From Rostrohypoxylon terebratum (Eukaryota; Ascomycota; Sordariomycetes; Xylariales; Hypoxylaceae): a DNA stretch of 64,000 nucleotides. Location of the stretch: positions 124,001 through 188,000 of the forward strand of contig MU385864.1 in the NCBI GenBank assembly GCA_022497145.1, given 5' to 3'. Within the stretch, counting starts at the first letter, position 1, and each line of letters opens with the position of its first letter. The translations under genes and the position numbers were made by a program. This document shows, in pieces, positions 11,673 through 21,823 of the stretch. The notes under the pieces were generated by a model. The model did not search any database, was not told the DNA's origin, and saw nothing but the letters and a program-made list of their open reading frames with translations.

Positions 11673-12950
11673 ATGCACCCCATTCTACCGCCCGGCCGTA
11701 CGGTCTGGGGGGGGTTTGTATGCCAGTCGTGCCGGCAATCCCTACTACGCCGGTTCTCCGGCTCAGCTGTTCGCAGGGGGGTGGCGCCTCCGCCTCCGCC
11801 TCCTCCGGCTGGGTACGCGCACCTATCATCACGCCGTCTGCTCAGCATCTCGGGTCCCGACGCCCCGAAGTTCCTGCACGGCATCATCACGCAGGCCGTC
11901 GTCGCGGAGCCGAGCGCTAGCGGGGGCAGGCGTTTCAACACCCCGTCGTCGTCGTCGATCGGCGCCGCGCACTCGACGGCGGGAAGTTCCGGGTTCTACG
12001 CCGCGTTCCTGAACGCGACAGGCCGCGTGCTGCACGACGTGTTCGTGTACCGGGATACGCTGGGGCTGGGCGGGGCCCACGGCGCGGGGGGAGAGGCGTT
12101 CGTGGTCGAGGTCGATGCCGCGCAGGTGGAGGGCCTGGCTACGCATATCAAGCGGTACAAGCTGCGGAGCAAGCTCGCGTGTCGGGTGCTAGATGAGGGG
12201 GAGTGCGCCGTGTGGCAGGTGTGGGATAATAGCGCTTCTTCGTTGTCCGCGGCGCCGCGGGTTAAGGATGCGATTGCGTTGGCGGATACACGGGCCCCGG
12301 GGATGGGGTACCGGGTCCTGCGGCTTGGGGATGGGATGGGGAATTTGGAGTTGGATGTTGAGAGGAGCGATGATACGGCGTACAGGATTCATCGATATCT
12401 CCTTGGTGTAGCGGAGGGACAGGATGAGATTCCGAGGGAACAGGCGTTGCCGCTCGAGGGTAATATGGATGTTTCTGGGGGCATCGATTTCCGCAAGGGG
12501 TGTTATGTAGGGCAGGAATTGACGATCCGGACGCGGCATCGGGGTGTTGTGCGCAAGCGTATATTGCCCTGTCTTTTGTACCCATCCTCTCCACCGCCAC
12601 AGAAACTCGAGTATAACCCTTATATTGGACAAGGCCAGCCGGGAGAACAAGAGTTATCAGCAGAAGATGTCCCGCCGAACCTGAGCATCGGGCGCGACGG
12701 CGCTAAAGGTCGTAGCGCCGGCACCTGGTTAAGAGGCGTGGGTAACATCGGATTGGCGCTGTGTCGCCTGCAGATCATGACCGATGTGGAACTCCCAGGG
12801 GAAACGGCGGCGGCACCATTCGATCCCAGTAATGAATTTTTAGTGAAATGGGGGGCGGATGAAGAGGGCAATGGTGGGCAGTCGGTCAAGATAAAGGCGT
12901 TTGTGCCAGACTGGCTGCGGGACAAGTTAAATGAGGCTAAGGAACACTGA
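11673..12950 (+). CDS. IBA57: mitochondrial iron-sulfur cluster assembly factor IBA57/CAF17
   Basis: Single exon, 425 aa. It belongs to the GcvT/YgfZ-like folate-binding family. IBA57 works with the ISCA proteins in the mitochondrial matrix to mature 4Fe-4S proteins such as aconitase, lipoate synthase and complex I subunits. The family signature K-G-C-Y-x-G-Q-E is at residues 275-282, followed by the usual T-x-R-x-x-x-x-G-x-V-R-K-R. The N-terminal fold begins near RRLLSISGPDAPKFLHG (54-70), with the family GFYAAFLNATGRVLHDVFVYR stretch at 108-127. Residues 1-35 are basic and Ser/Arg-rich (RQSLLRRFSGSAVRRG), which fits a mitochondrial presequence and supports ATG 11673. The 5' half is notably GC-rich compared with the flanks. 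A Pro run at 39-45 lies between presequence and fold. Other folate-binding GcvT-fold proteins are unlikely because of the signature and size. Confidence 0.93.
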   Translation: MHPILPPGRTVWGGFVCQSCRQSLLRRFSGSAVRRGVAPPPPPPPAGYAHLSSRRLLSISGPDAPKFLHGIITQAVVAEPSASGGRRFNTPSSSSIGAAHSTAGSSGFYAAFLNATGRVLHDVFVYRDTLGLGGAHGAGGEAFVVEVDAAQVEGLATHIKRYKLRSKLACRVLDEGECAVWQVWDNSASSLSAAPRVKDAIALADTRAPGMGYRVLRLGDGMGNLELDVERSDDTAYRIHRYLLGVAEGQDEIPREQALPLEGNMDVSGGIDFRKGCYVGQELTIRTRHRGVVRKRILPCLLYPSSPPPQKLEYNPYIGQGQPGEQELSAEDVPPNLSIGRDGAKGRSAGTWLRGVGNIGLALCRLQIMTDVELPGETAAAPFDPSNEFLVKWGADEEGNGGQSVKIKAFVPDWLRDKLNEAKEH

Positions 12951-13327
12951 GACAATAGGAACCGTGAAGGGGATTGGGGAAATGAAATAGATTCGGGCGA
13001 GCTGCATGGCATGGATGCTCATCCGTATTAGAAATATAGTATCACTACTCTGAAGCCGATGTATGATTGTAAAGAAGGCCTTGGCTCATAACCAGTTCAA
13101 GATGAAAACTACTTGTTTCTGAGGTGTTGCTACAGTAAAGTGAGTGAGCAGGTTGTGCCTCAGTTGTAGAAGTATCATGTTGCATATTAGTTGGCAGTCT
13201 AGTCGTTTTGTATCTCGTCTTTATCTAAGGCATGAACATATCATCTATTCTTTCTAAACTAGTGGGTATCATGTAATTTGGATATAAAAGAACAATGTTA
13301 TCTGGACCGTAAATCGCAGACTCGCCA
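12951..13327. other. convergent intergenic region
   Basis: 377 bp between the stop codons of IBA57 (+) and the Cwf23-like gene (-). It should contain both 3' UTRs. No open frame or structured element was recognised. Confidence 0.6.
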
Positions 13328-14442
13328 CTAACTACTAACCTCAGCACCGGCAGGAGTAGCAGCGGCAGCCTCTTCTGCCTTCTTTCTTGCTTCCTTCTCG
13401 GCCTGTGCAGCTCGCAATCTGGCCATGGTTGACGAGAAGTCTCCCTTTGCCCGGTGTTTGCTGCTTGCCGCAGCATCACCGTTTTTAGACGTGTTGGCAG
13501 CTGGAGTGAACGAAAAGGACTTCGCTGTCCCTGAAGGCGATATCGGGGGTTCCTTCTTCTCGTCAGCTTTCAGCTCTTCCGGATTGTCAGGAGTGTGTTT
13601 AGCCTGATGAGCCTCTAGCTTGTCACTGCCAGACTCTCCATTCTTCCGCGCTGCTTTCTTATCTTTCTTTGCTGCTTTACGTAGTCGCGCTTCTCGGATT
13701 TTTTGCTCGATATCCGCAATCTGGTCGTCGTACCCGTCATTATCTGCTGCTCGTGGTTCCGGATCAAAGTCCATCTTCGGCTCGGTAGTGCTGGAAGCAT
13801 CAGGAGTTCTCCCGCGGCCCGTTGGTTTCGGTTTGAGCGGATCCGACTTCTGTTTGTCGTCTTTGCTCTCTCGCTCCTTCTCTCGTTCTAACTCCCGCTG
13901 CCTCTCCCTCGCCTCCGCTTCTCTCATCAACCTTTGTCTCTCTTCTAAACGGCGTTTCCCTGCCTCAGCCAGCCGTCTCCTCTCCGCTTCGCTCATCGTA
14001 GGACCACTATTATTGTCCCGCGGGCGCTTAACGGCCCCGCGCTCTCGCGCTTCGAGATCTTCCACCATAGCGCGTCTCTTCACGTCCATGGCCCGGCGCT
14101 GTTGTTCGCGTAGTTGCGCGGCGGACCGTTGCGAGTCGTAGACCTCTCGCGCCGCGGCATCGGACAGCACGTCCCGGGCTCGCTCGAATAGCTCCCATTT
14201 TGCCGGATCGAAATTCGTTCCCGCTTTGTCTGGATGGTATTTCAAACTTCGCTTACGCCTGCGGAATGAACAAGCGTTAGTCCATCGGATATAGAGAGGC
14301 GGATATTGGAACGAAAGAATTAGGCTTACCAGGCACGGTGAATATCCTCTTTGGGCGTGTCGGACGTTACGCCCAGGAGCTCGTACAGATCCTGTGTGGT
14401 CGCATAGTCCTTTGCATATACTAAGAGGTCTGATTTATCCAT
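13328..14442 (-). CDS. spliceosome-associated J-domain protein, Cwf23/DNAJC17-like
   Basis: Two exons on the minus strand, 14442-14330 and 14258-13328, joined across a 71-bp intron (GTAAGC...CGCAG), give 347 aa. The intron splits a Trp codon inside the J domain. The joined N-terminus reads DLYELLGVTSDTPKEDIHRAWRKR, then HPD at residues 46-48, so the essential J-domain tripeptide is intact. A long charged helical region rich in Arg, Glu and Lys follows (about 85-170), then a Ser/Pro linker. A short conserved-looking block near the C-terminus (FSSTMARLRAAQAEKEARKKAEE) ends the protein. S. pombe Cwf23 and S. cerevisiae Cwc23 act with Prp43 in spliceosome disassembly; the nuclear role here is inferred from this architecture. 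No C-terminal RRM of the metazoan DNAJC17 type is seen. A GTTAGT donor-like site lies just before the stop, so a small 3' exon cannot be excluded. Confidence 0.85.
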
Positions 14443-14865
14443 AGCGGCTGTCGATTTCCTTCTGGTATTGTTGTCTTGCTCAAGAATGATTGAAAAAAGA
14501 TGTTTTTATATGGAGCATTGCCGAAGTCAATAACCTAGCAACCTCTAGGCTCTAGTGCAGATTTCAAGGCCCCGCAATAAATTACAGGGCAGAGGTTTTA
14601 GCGCTCTGTGGGGTACAGAGTAGAGACTTCCTGGGTTAGGTAATCCCCTAGGGCCTAGGCCTAGGGAGCATCCTAACGGGCAGCGCTACGAAGTACATCC
14701 TTAAACTAACACCTTTATTATGTTCAAATCTACGGCTCACGAATTTTACATTTAAATTCAATACTGGTCCCAACTAATTCTGGCGCAAATCCTGCCTTAT
14801 ACTATCCTTATCCTTAATTAGGACCTCCAAGTTGCAAGAATACCATCAAGACCGCGGCATACCTA
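14443..14865. other. intergenic, promoter of the J-protein gene
   Basis: 423 bp between the start of the Cwf23-like gene and the stop of the DUF6594 gene, both on the minus strand. It contains the palindromic run CCCTAGGGCCTAGGCCTAGGG at about 14646-14666, which could fold or be a binding site. No gene was seen. Confidence 0.5.
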
Positions 14866-15793
14866 TCACAATATCAATATCAACATCTGTATCCCAAACT
14901 CTGTAGGGAATGGATTTACGTACGCAGCGGTCGCACCCAAGGCCTCAAACGGCTTTGTGGCCATGGCCAACGATAGTGTGAGAAGGAAGACGAAGACAAA
15001 CAGAGTGATGACAACGAGTTTGTATACCTGATTCTGAAGCCATTGCAGGATCCAAATAGGGGCGATGAGCATGATAACTCCTGTTGCCACGATGAGACCC
15101 GAAGCAAACGAATCGATCCGCTCATCAGAATAATACGACACAAGGTCTGCGTCGTAGTCTGGTATATCCGGGCTTTCACGTCTCCATATCGAAAACGTTC
15201 GTAATCGCCGCGAATGGTCGATTAATCGTCGGACAGGCAACTTGTCTTTTGGCAATATTGAAATTAAGTCCTTCTCCTTTTCCCGGGCTAAGTAGCCTTG
15301 CTCGTCCGCATCTACCGCACGATTACCGTGGTTAGAATGCCAGTTACGTATGGATTTTATCACTCGACGTGGCGCTGAATCGTATTTGTCCACCGCTGTT
15401 TGCTGTATGATAAAGTCATCTTCGAATATGTTAGCCTCCAATGGCCCAATGTAGTCGAGAGGACTTACTATAATTTCGTATTTTTCGTCTGATTTTATTT
15501 AATATTTCTGTACGGTCTTCTACTTCGTCATGTCTCAGCGTTCCGTTATTGATGTCTGATGCGCTCTTTTTACTGCAGTCTCTATCGATTTCTGATAACT
15601 CATTCTCCAGTTTCGATATTTCATCTTGGAGTAATAAAGCAATCCGGACGTTAAGGGCATTGAATCGCCTTAGTACAAAGAATTCATCATCGGAAGCAAT
15701 GAAGTTTGAGTAGCCTTCGTAACCTATGTATTTCCAAGGCTTGCGCAATATATCTTCTTTCGTCGGGTCATCGATCGTAGCTACAGCAGCCAT
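14866..15793 (-). CDS. DUF6594 membrane protein
   Basis: Two exons, 15793-15469 and 15419-14866, with a 49-bp intron (GTAAGT...TTCGAAG) containing a GCTAAC branch site; 292 aa. The join gives NKIRRKIRNYNDFIIQQ, matching the family pattern in which a helix ending K-x-Y-D-x-h-h-h-Q follows the N-terminal part. The N-terminal half has the family hallmark of an aromatic/Arg motif (FFVLRRFNALNVRIALLLQDEISKLENEL, about 37-65) predicted as a coiled coil. The C-terminus has two or three hydrophobic segments (about 215-240, 245-270 and the last 25 residues). DUF6594 proteins are expanded in filamentous fungi and their function is not established. It shares an 815-bp divergent region with the next gene. 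No signal peptide is visible; membrane insertion through the C-terminal hairpin is inferred. Confidence 0.85.
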
Positions 15794-16608
15794 GTCTGCC
15801 AGGGGTATATACCGAGAACTTAGGTAACTATTGGATTGTTCCAGGGACGTTCTTGAAGCCTCATCATAGTAGGTAGGTCGGTGTTTTTTTTTCTAAATAA
15901 AATAGGAAGAAGGTAGCGGTATGCCGTCTCAAATCAGTGTCTGCTTGCTAATCTCATGCAGCACATCACACTTGGAGCTATCCTCTACATAGCCCCTCAG
16001 CAATCCCAACCCACGGAAACCGGAAAGCCTTCTAATCGAAACACAGCATAGCGGCTTGGGCGATTATTAGATATTCGCTATGATCTGAAAACTAGGGCCA
16101 CACAAATTACACATAGATCTTACATGCATACAGGGGCGACGGAACATGCACCCCACCCATCGAGCATCCAGAGATACAACTAACCGTAGATCATCAGGAC
16201 GAACCCGCCGCTAAATAGATGCAACTCAGGGTACTTGTGAAGATGGCTGAAGAGTGAAGGCAGAATCTAGTGACTTAGGTCGTTCACTCCATCTAGTCAA
16301 GGACCAACGGATGCCTTTAGTTTGAAATGTGCGTATCCTTCACACCGCAGATAGTAAGTGCTAAGCCTGGAGGCAGTGCAAGCGAGCTGTAGGCCGGTTT
16401 CACTTGAACCTTCGTGAATGGCTACATTTTCATACACTGAAAGATCAATTTCCCATAACGCAACTTGCTATTGCAACTATATAGCTCGCTATCAACGAAA
16501 GGCATTCCGGGGAGGCCTCTTCAGCAGTCCATTATATGTTGAATTTATCAAATTCACTGTGGTTCTCGCTGCTCCCTTCATCTTCACAAATCTATTCGTA
16601 TCATCACC
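15794..16608. promoter_or_regulatory. divergent intergenic region
   Basis: 815 bp between the starts of the DUF6594 gene (-) and the gene at 16609 (+), so it must hold both promoters. No TATA box or repeat stands out, and open frames are under 85 codons. Confidence 0.5.
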
Positions 16609-18066
16609 ATGGCTGACTCGACTAGAGGGCAAGATACCTCCAATCCGGCACATCTCAATAATCTAGAGAATCTGAAAAGAATAGCCAAAAGGTCCCTTCC
16701 CAATGATCTTGACCTACCGGAGCCGAAGTTCCGCCAGGTTGCTGGAGATGTCCGACTTCGGACGGATCGCAACGTAGAAGCACAACCACCACCGCCTCCC
16801 CCTGCCCCGCCAGCTCTCTTCACAGCACGACAACGATATAATCGTCGAAGAAGATTGAATATTGGCGATGGTGGAGACGATGAGAGCGATTCTGACGGTG
16901 ATAATCCGAGGCGTTCACATGGAGAGGGTAGTGCTTCTGTTATCCAACGCCGGCCTGCTAAACAATTACCTCCCGACTCCCCTACGCCTACTAAGACCAG
17001 TTCATTGAACTCAATGAACTTGACACCCGAGGAACAAGATCGAATCAATAGACGCCGAATGTTAGAAGACGATAAAGTTGGAAACCATGAAGCTAGATGG
17101 CGACACGCCGCGCAAACATTCCGAGCATTCGACTCTCAGGCCAAATATTCCAAGAGGGTCTTGTTGGAAAATATAGATAAACCAGTCTTGAACGGTTATA
17201 ATGCGAAAAGGCATTCGGATAGAACAGTCATGCAATTACAAGAGAAGAGAATGCGCGACTTCCTATATGAAGTTTTAGGCCACGAGACCGCTACTGAGAA
17301 GAGGGAAGGGGACATCGAATTCGCCAAAGCCTCATGTAGTAAAGATGGCCTAATGCAAGACATTATCGAGCGAATCGAATTAGATTTTATTTTGCGATGG
17401 GAGAATGAAGCACGCCTGTCATTGGTATCACCAGAAGGCCTCAGTCTACATGACGCACTTACTACGGCTCTACTACTTACGATCGTGGGCAGGTGTCGCG
17501 CGAACTACCGTACCACTTACCTTAGATCCATGCCAAGTGTGTCTGTCCCCTTTCCGGATGACTATTATGGCTCGCTCACTATGAATTATGAACGAGCTAT
17601 CTTCTCTCTGCCGCAAGGACAGAGCAAATCTCTGTTGCTATCATCCCGCAAAAATGGCCGACTAAGTTCCGGGTACATCGAATGGGTGAGTTCACATGTA
17701 CCTGATTTTAAAATGGAATCAGCAATCAGAAACCGCTGCGATGAAAAATAGCACGAGGACAGAGGTCGCGAAGTCTATTCGAAACCAAAACCGGGAGGAT
17801 TACAGAGAACTCAATTCTTCTGTGACGACACGAAATATCGGAGAGGTGTTATGCTGGTGTACGCCATCAATGACTTCGCACCTTCAGCAAGACATGTTCC
17901 AAACCAAGACCTCCGTAGGTTTGGATGGTTTAGGGATTTGACATACGACCAACAATACTGTCGTTATGACCTCGACAATGAGTTTAAGGCTATTTTCATG
18001 GATGGGAAAGTTTTGGCATTGGCTAAGGAGGAGGGATGGATATACGCTGACAAGACTTCCACCTAG
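16609..18066 (+). CDS. hypothetical protein, no family recognised
   Basis: Two exons, 16609-17685 and 17752-18066, give 463 aa. The 66-bp intron (GTGAGT...AAATAG) is in phase 0. The upstream frame stops exactly at the acceptor TAG, and the same frame is open again immediately after it, which supports the join. Residues 1-145 look disordered, with a Pro run (PPPPPPAPP) and an acidic/Ser patch. From about residue 140 (LTPEEQDRINRRRMLEDDKVGN) the protein becomes helical and charged. The region about 200-300 (QLQEKRMRDFLYEVLGHETA, DIIERIELDFILRWENEARL) looks like a folded helical domain. The C-terminal 100 residues (MLVYAINDFAP...FGWFRDLTYDQQYCRYDLDNEFKAIF) look like a second compact domain. No catalytic motif, signal peptide or membrane span was seen. 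Its stop lies 178 bp from the KTI12 stop. Confidence 0.75.
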
Positions 18067-18244
18067 CTTCCCCTCAAGGCTAAAGTACTGGTCAATCAAC
18101 GTGCCACTGTGTTGTTTAGGGTTCGCTTGTAAGATGAGAAGACATGTAGGGGCATTCTGATGTGCAATTTTCGATGCAACATTCCTTCATAAGCGTAAAT
18201 AAAAGTCAGCGTAGAAAGTAGAAATAATATATCCATAATATTGA

Positions 18245-19364
18245 TTAAGCATTCCCTTCAAATGCGTCGTTAAGATAACCTACGAATGTCTCTCGTATCC
18301 TTTCCGAACCCATATTCCCGACTCCCTCGAGACCAATACCGCCTCTGTGTAAGCCCATATAGGCCCTTCGTAAGCGTTGTAATTGAGGTAATCCAACTTT
18401 ATTCCCAGCTGGTAATTCCACAATCAAGTCGTCGCCTTCAGTAGTACCACCCTTAGGAATTCTAATCTCGTCTCCACCCTCCTCACTTTGTTGATCTAGT
18501 ATCCTCTTAACAATCTCCTGCGTCTCCTTATCAAGGATGTATAAGTAATCTCCCCCCGCGTCCCTACTCCGTTGCACCGTCGCCTGATTTGGCCTTACCA
18601 CTTTCCGCGCCTCACCCGCGATCGTGTCCCACATACTCTCAAAAACCTGTCTCGCCCGCGCCTCATCATCCTCCCATATGAGCGTGAAAAGCGGGCTATC
18701 CCACCTCGTCATCGAATTCGGCTCCTCGTACCTGAAAACAAGGTTCTCCCAATTCTCCGGCTCATACGGGCCTTCTACATCCTCTCCTTCCTTCCCCTTT
18801 TCAGCTCCATTAGCATCCTCGCCGTTATTACTCTCATTTCCAGCGCCAGCGCCATCCCTTTTTTTCAACCTGGCCTCATTAACGGCTTTAGCTCTCTCCT
18901 TGTCGCATCCGATCTGCAGCACGCAGCTGGGCGTGCGCACGGCCTTCGACTCGCAGAAGAGCTGGTACCGCCAGCCCTTGATGTAGTTCAGGCCGTCTAG
19001 GATGACGATGTCGCGGTCGCTGAGCACGCGCTTGACTGCGCCGTATATGCTCGCGCGAGCGTCCTTTTCGGAGGCGTTGGCGGATCGCACGTGTGCCGGT
19101 GTGGAGGAGAGGTCGTAGACGGAGCGTGATATGGTGAGTGTCTGGTCTGATATCAGGTGGAGGCGGTATTTAGGCGGGGTCGTTGTGGAAGTTGAGGAGG
19201 AGGACTGTTGTTGTATGCGCTCCTCGAGGAAGTGGTAGAGTTGCTTTGTGCGGGTGGTTTTGCCGGACGTGGGGAAGCCCGTTACTATTACCAACTGTTC
19301 ATTTCCGTTAATACGTATTTTTATTTATAGTCGACATCAATATAGAAGCAAAACATACCGGCAT
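18245..19364 (-). CDS. KTI12: KTI12, Elongator-associated P-loop protein
   Basis: Two exons, a 6-nt first exon (19364-19359, Met-Pro) and 19294-18245, give 351 aa. The 64-bp intron runs GTATGT...GAACAG. The join restores MPLVIVTGFPTSGKTTR, the typical KTI12 start, with the Walker A motif GFPTSGKT at residues 8-15. Kti12 is related to the PSTK tRNA kinase and binds Elongator, which is needed for wobble-uridine modification (mcm5/ncm5) of tRNAs. Matching features are RDIVILDGLNYIKGWRYQLFCESKA, the RYEEPNSMTRWDSPLF motif and a C-terminal QLQRLRRAYMGLHRGG helix. An insertion of about 30 charged residues (GAGAGNESNNGEDANGAEKG) sits between the P-loop half and the C-terminal half. A 6-nt first exon is easy for gene callers to miss, and without it no ATG precedes the P-loop. 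Confidence 0.93.
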
Positions 19365-20014
19365 GGTGATGTTGTTTAAATCAAAGATCAACAAAGTTGG
19401 ATAATAATAGAGCTTGTCATTGTCATTAAAATTTCTGACGTTGCGAAAGTACCCCGCGATTAAGCTCGTGCTTATTGAGATCCCACTAAAAGGACGCTAC
19501 GGTAGCGCCCGGCACAGGGATCTTGGCATGATCCAGGACCGTGGAAGCTTTTGCATTAGGGGCCTTTTGACTCTTTTTTTAGAGTTCTTCCAGGCGTATA
19601 GATTTCCAATAGTACTCACTTTCCAACTTTCTTTTATCCTTGCCTCTCTAGATTTTTCAACGTCTTGAAATCTTGTTCAGAAACTCACTTCATCGTGTGA
19701 GGGATCTATACATGCATTTATCTACGTAAATAGACGTTCCGATTATATAATATACATTGCAACAAGAAGCAAAGTCTAGCTACCTTATACAAGTCTCGAT
19801 CAAAGTTAATCCCTCTGAGACAATTCACTCATGCGGCATGAGTGGAGCAAACGAAGCCCTATTTAATATTTTTAGGATCATTTTCACTCAGTGCATTTGC
19901 TTTGGGAGTAAAGTCATAGAAGTGAATATTTCCTAAGTTATGAGTGTCTATATCCAAACCAAATGCACGCTTCCAAACATACGCTAAAACAATTGATCCC
20001 AGCATAAAATCCCC
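19365..20014. other. intergenic, promoter of KTI12
   Basis: 650 bp between the KTI12 start and the DUF7702 stop, both on the minus strand. No gene or repeat was recognised; one frame of 84 codons (19414-19668) lacks any motif. Confidence 0.5.
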
Positions 20015-20809
20015 CTAATGCGACCTATATCCACCCATCTCGTGGTAACCGGTGGTTACCGAGGCGCTGCTGTTGTTGGAGACTTTGTGCAGGGTCAAGC
20101 CGATAGCCTCGACGATGGTGATAACAATCATCTCCATGATGACGGCCATGCCAAGGTAGATGTTGACGTTGGCCGTCAACGGGTTGAAGTCGGGGTTGTT
20201 GCCGAACACTGATTCTCCGGAGTAGGCCAAGCGGATGAGGATAAAGGGAAGAGAGAGACCGACGGCTAGGACGAGTCGTTTCTCGCCTTCTTCTATGTAT
20301 GAGAGTTGCATGGCAACGGCGGCGGTGCAAAGAACTAGGAGGACGAAGGACGCGATCGTGACGCCCGTGCCGGCTTGCGAGAGGTCGGATACTTGGTATC
20401 CCGTATCGGTGTAGCTCTGGGTACCGCCGACGATACCGAGGATCAAACCTACGAGGGCGAGGACTTGGACTAGACGCAATCGTTTCTCAGTCACCAACGA
20501 CGTCGTCGATTTCCGTATGCTTCCCAGGGCACGGCCGAGAAGGCCAAGCTCGAGCATGATTAGGGGTGATACACCAACATTTTGCACGGTTGCCGCTCCG
20601 ATCCAGAGGTTAAGGTTTGTCGGGTCCGCGATGGTGGCTAATTGGAGGGATGCTCCGATGAGACGGGCAAGCGAGAAGACTATTAGGTATAACCAGCCGG
20701 CACTACGACCGAAGCCGTGTTTGAAGGACAACCACACGGCGATGAACAGTGCTGGTGTGTAGATTATGATCTGTGCAATAGAGATGTTGTTGCGTTCGGT
20801 CAAAGCCAT
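20015..20809 (-). CDS. DUF7702 seven-transmembrane protein
   Basis: Single exon, 264 aa, start ATG 20809. Seven hydrophobic segments are visible at about 15-35, 38-58, 70-95, 112-132, 150-172, 180-200 and 215-240. The pattern IIIYTPALFIAVWLSFKHGFGRSAGWLYL, then ARLIGASLQLA, then QNVGVSPLIMLELGLLGR is characteristic of the fungal DUF7702 integral membrane family, often annotated only as integral membrane protein. A short polar cytoplasmic tail ends in HEMGGYRSH. No function is known; resemblance to GPCR-like fungal proteins is topological only. The gene is separated by 1.0 kb from the divergent HET gene. Confidence 0.85.
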   Translation of the reverse strand: MALTERNNISIAQIIIYTPALFIAVWLSFKHGFGRSAGWLYLIVFSLARLIGASLQLATIADPTNLNLWIGAATVQNVGVSPLIMLELGLLGRALGSIRKSTTSLVTEKRLRLVQVLALVGLILGIVGGTQSYTDTGYQVSDLSQAGTGVTIASFVLLVLCTAAVAMQLSYIEEGEKRLVLAVGLSLPFILIRLAYSGESVFGNNPDFNPLTANVNIYLGMAVIMEMIVITIVEAIGLTLHKVSNNSSASVTTGYHEMGGYRSH

Positions 20810-21823
20810 CTTGAGGTGGAGCTAGGCGAATGTGTATAAACGAGATGATGGGTGGAGTATTAATACCAGATGATCTACTAAATTTGTTGTTGTTTTTATT
20901 GTCGTTGATGTCGTTATTGAAGCACAAGAGATGATGCGAATTGAAACAATGATTCCTCGAGTTTACAACTTACATATATATCCATTACTGGCTATTTCTA
21001 CTGACTATTTCTACTACTGTAGTGATATGATATTTGCGTACCTAGAGACGAGCATGGATGGATCTCTTGTCGAAACCCTCGCGCTGGGGGACCTTTGTTA
21101 ACGAAAGCGAGAGCGAGCAATTGAAGTCCTGCAGAAAATTATGACCTCACACATGGATCCTTCCACTGATTGGACAGACCAATTCAGCTGTGTGACTAAG
21201 CCTCAACAAGCTTTGCCAAGCCGGTACTAGTCCGTACTAGTCCGACAATAGGTTCCGGGCCGTTTCGACCGATGTGGACTCTTAAAGTGGAGACTCTAAA
21301 TAAGAAATGAGATTCTTATTTAGTTCCCTGTCTGCCTGTCTGATGTTATTCCAATCCTCTTCAACACAGCCACGAGGCATGCGGTAATGACACAGCCTTG
21401 CTTCTAGAAAATGGATTTTCTAGCCGCGTAATTCATTAGTCTTACTCTCGTTGAAAAATAAGCCTAGTCATACCTGAAGAGCACAGTTGCCCGGCTTATA
21501 CTCTTCTCAATGCAGTATCTAGTATCAAGCCGCCCTGGCTTTCCCGGTTCATCCAATCGCCCCGAAGAATGGACGCGATTCGCTACTATACGTCTATATG
21601 GCAGTGCCTACCTCTCTTAACTCAAATGAGATATATTTTTCAAGTTTTAGATGCATCTTCACCTTGTCCTCAATCTCCTATGGAGTATTAAAAGTCAAGT
21701 CATTTGCATTGGCTAAGTAGGTAGCTAAGCGAATGCGAGGACGTATTCATTTCGTTCCCATTTCCGAAATCGAGAGAGAGATCTATTGATTAGGTATTCC
21801 AGATATAGCCTCAGCCCTACGCC
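20810..21823. promoter_or_regulatory. divergent intergenic region (DUF7702 / HET)
   Basis: 1014 bp between two divergent starts. It contains ACTATTTCTACT direct repeats near 20993-21014 and duplicated TCCGTACTAG text near 21229-21242, but no gene. Confidence 0.5.

Noticed and set aside
12189..12650. Long minus-strand frames opposite IBA57
   Set aside because: They are shadows of the GC-rich IBA57 coding strand; the plus-strand frame has the family signature.
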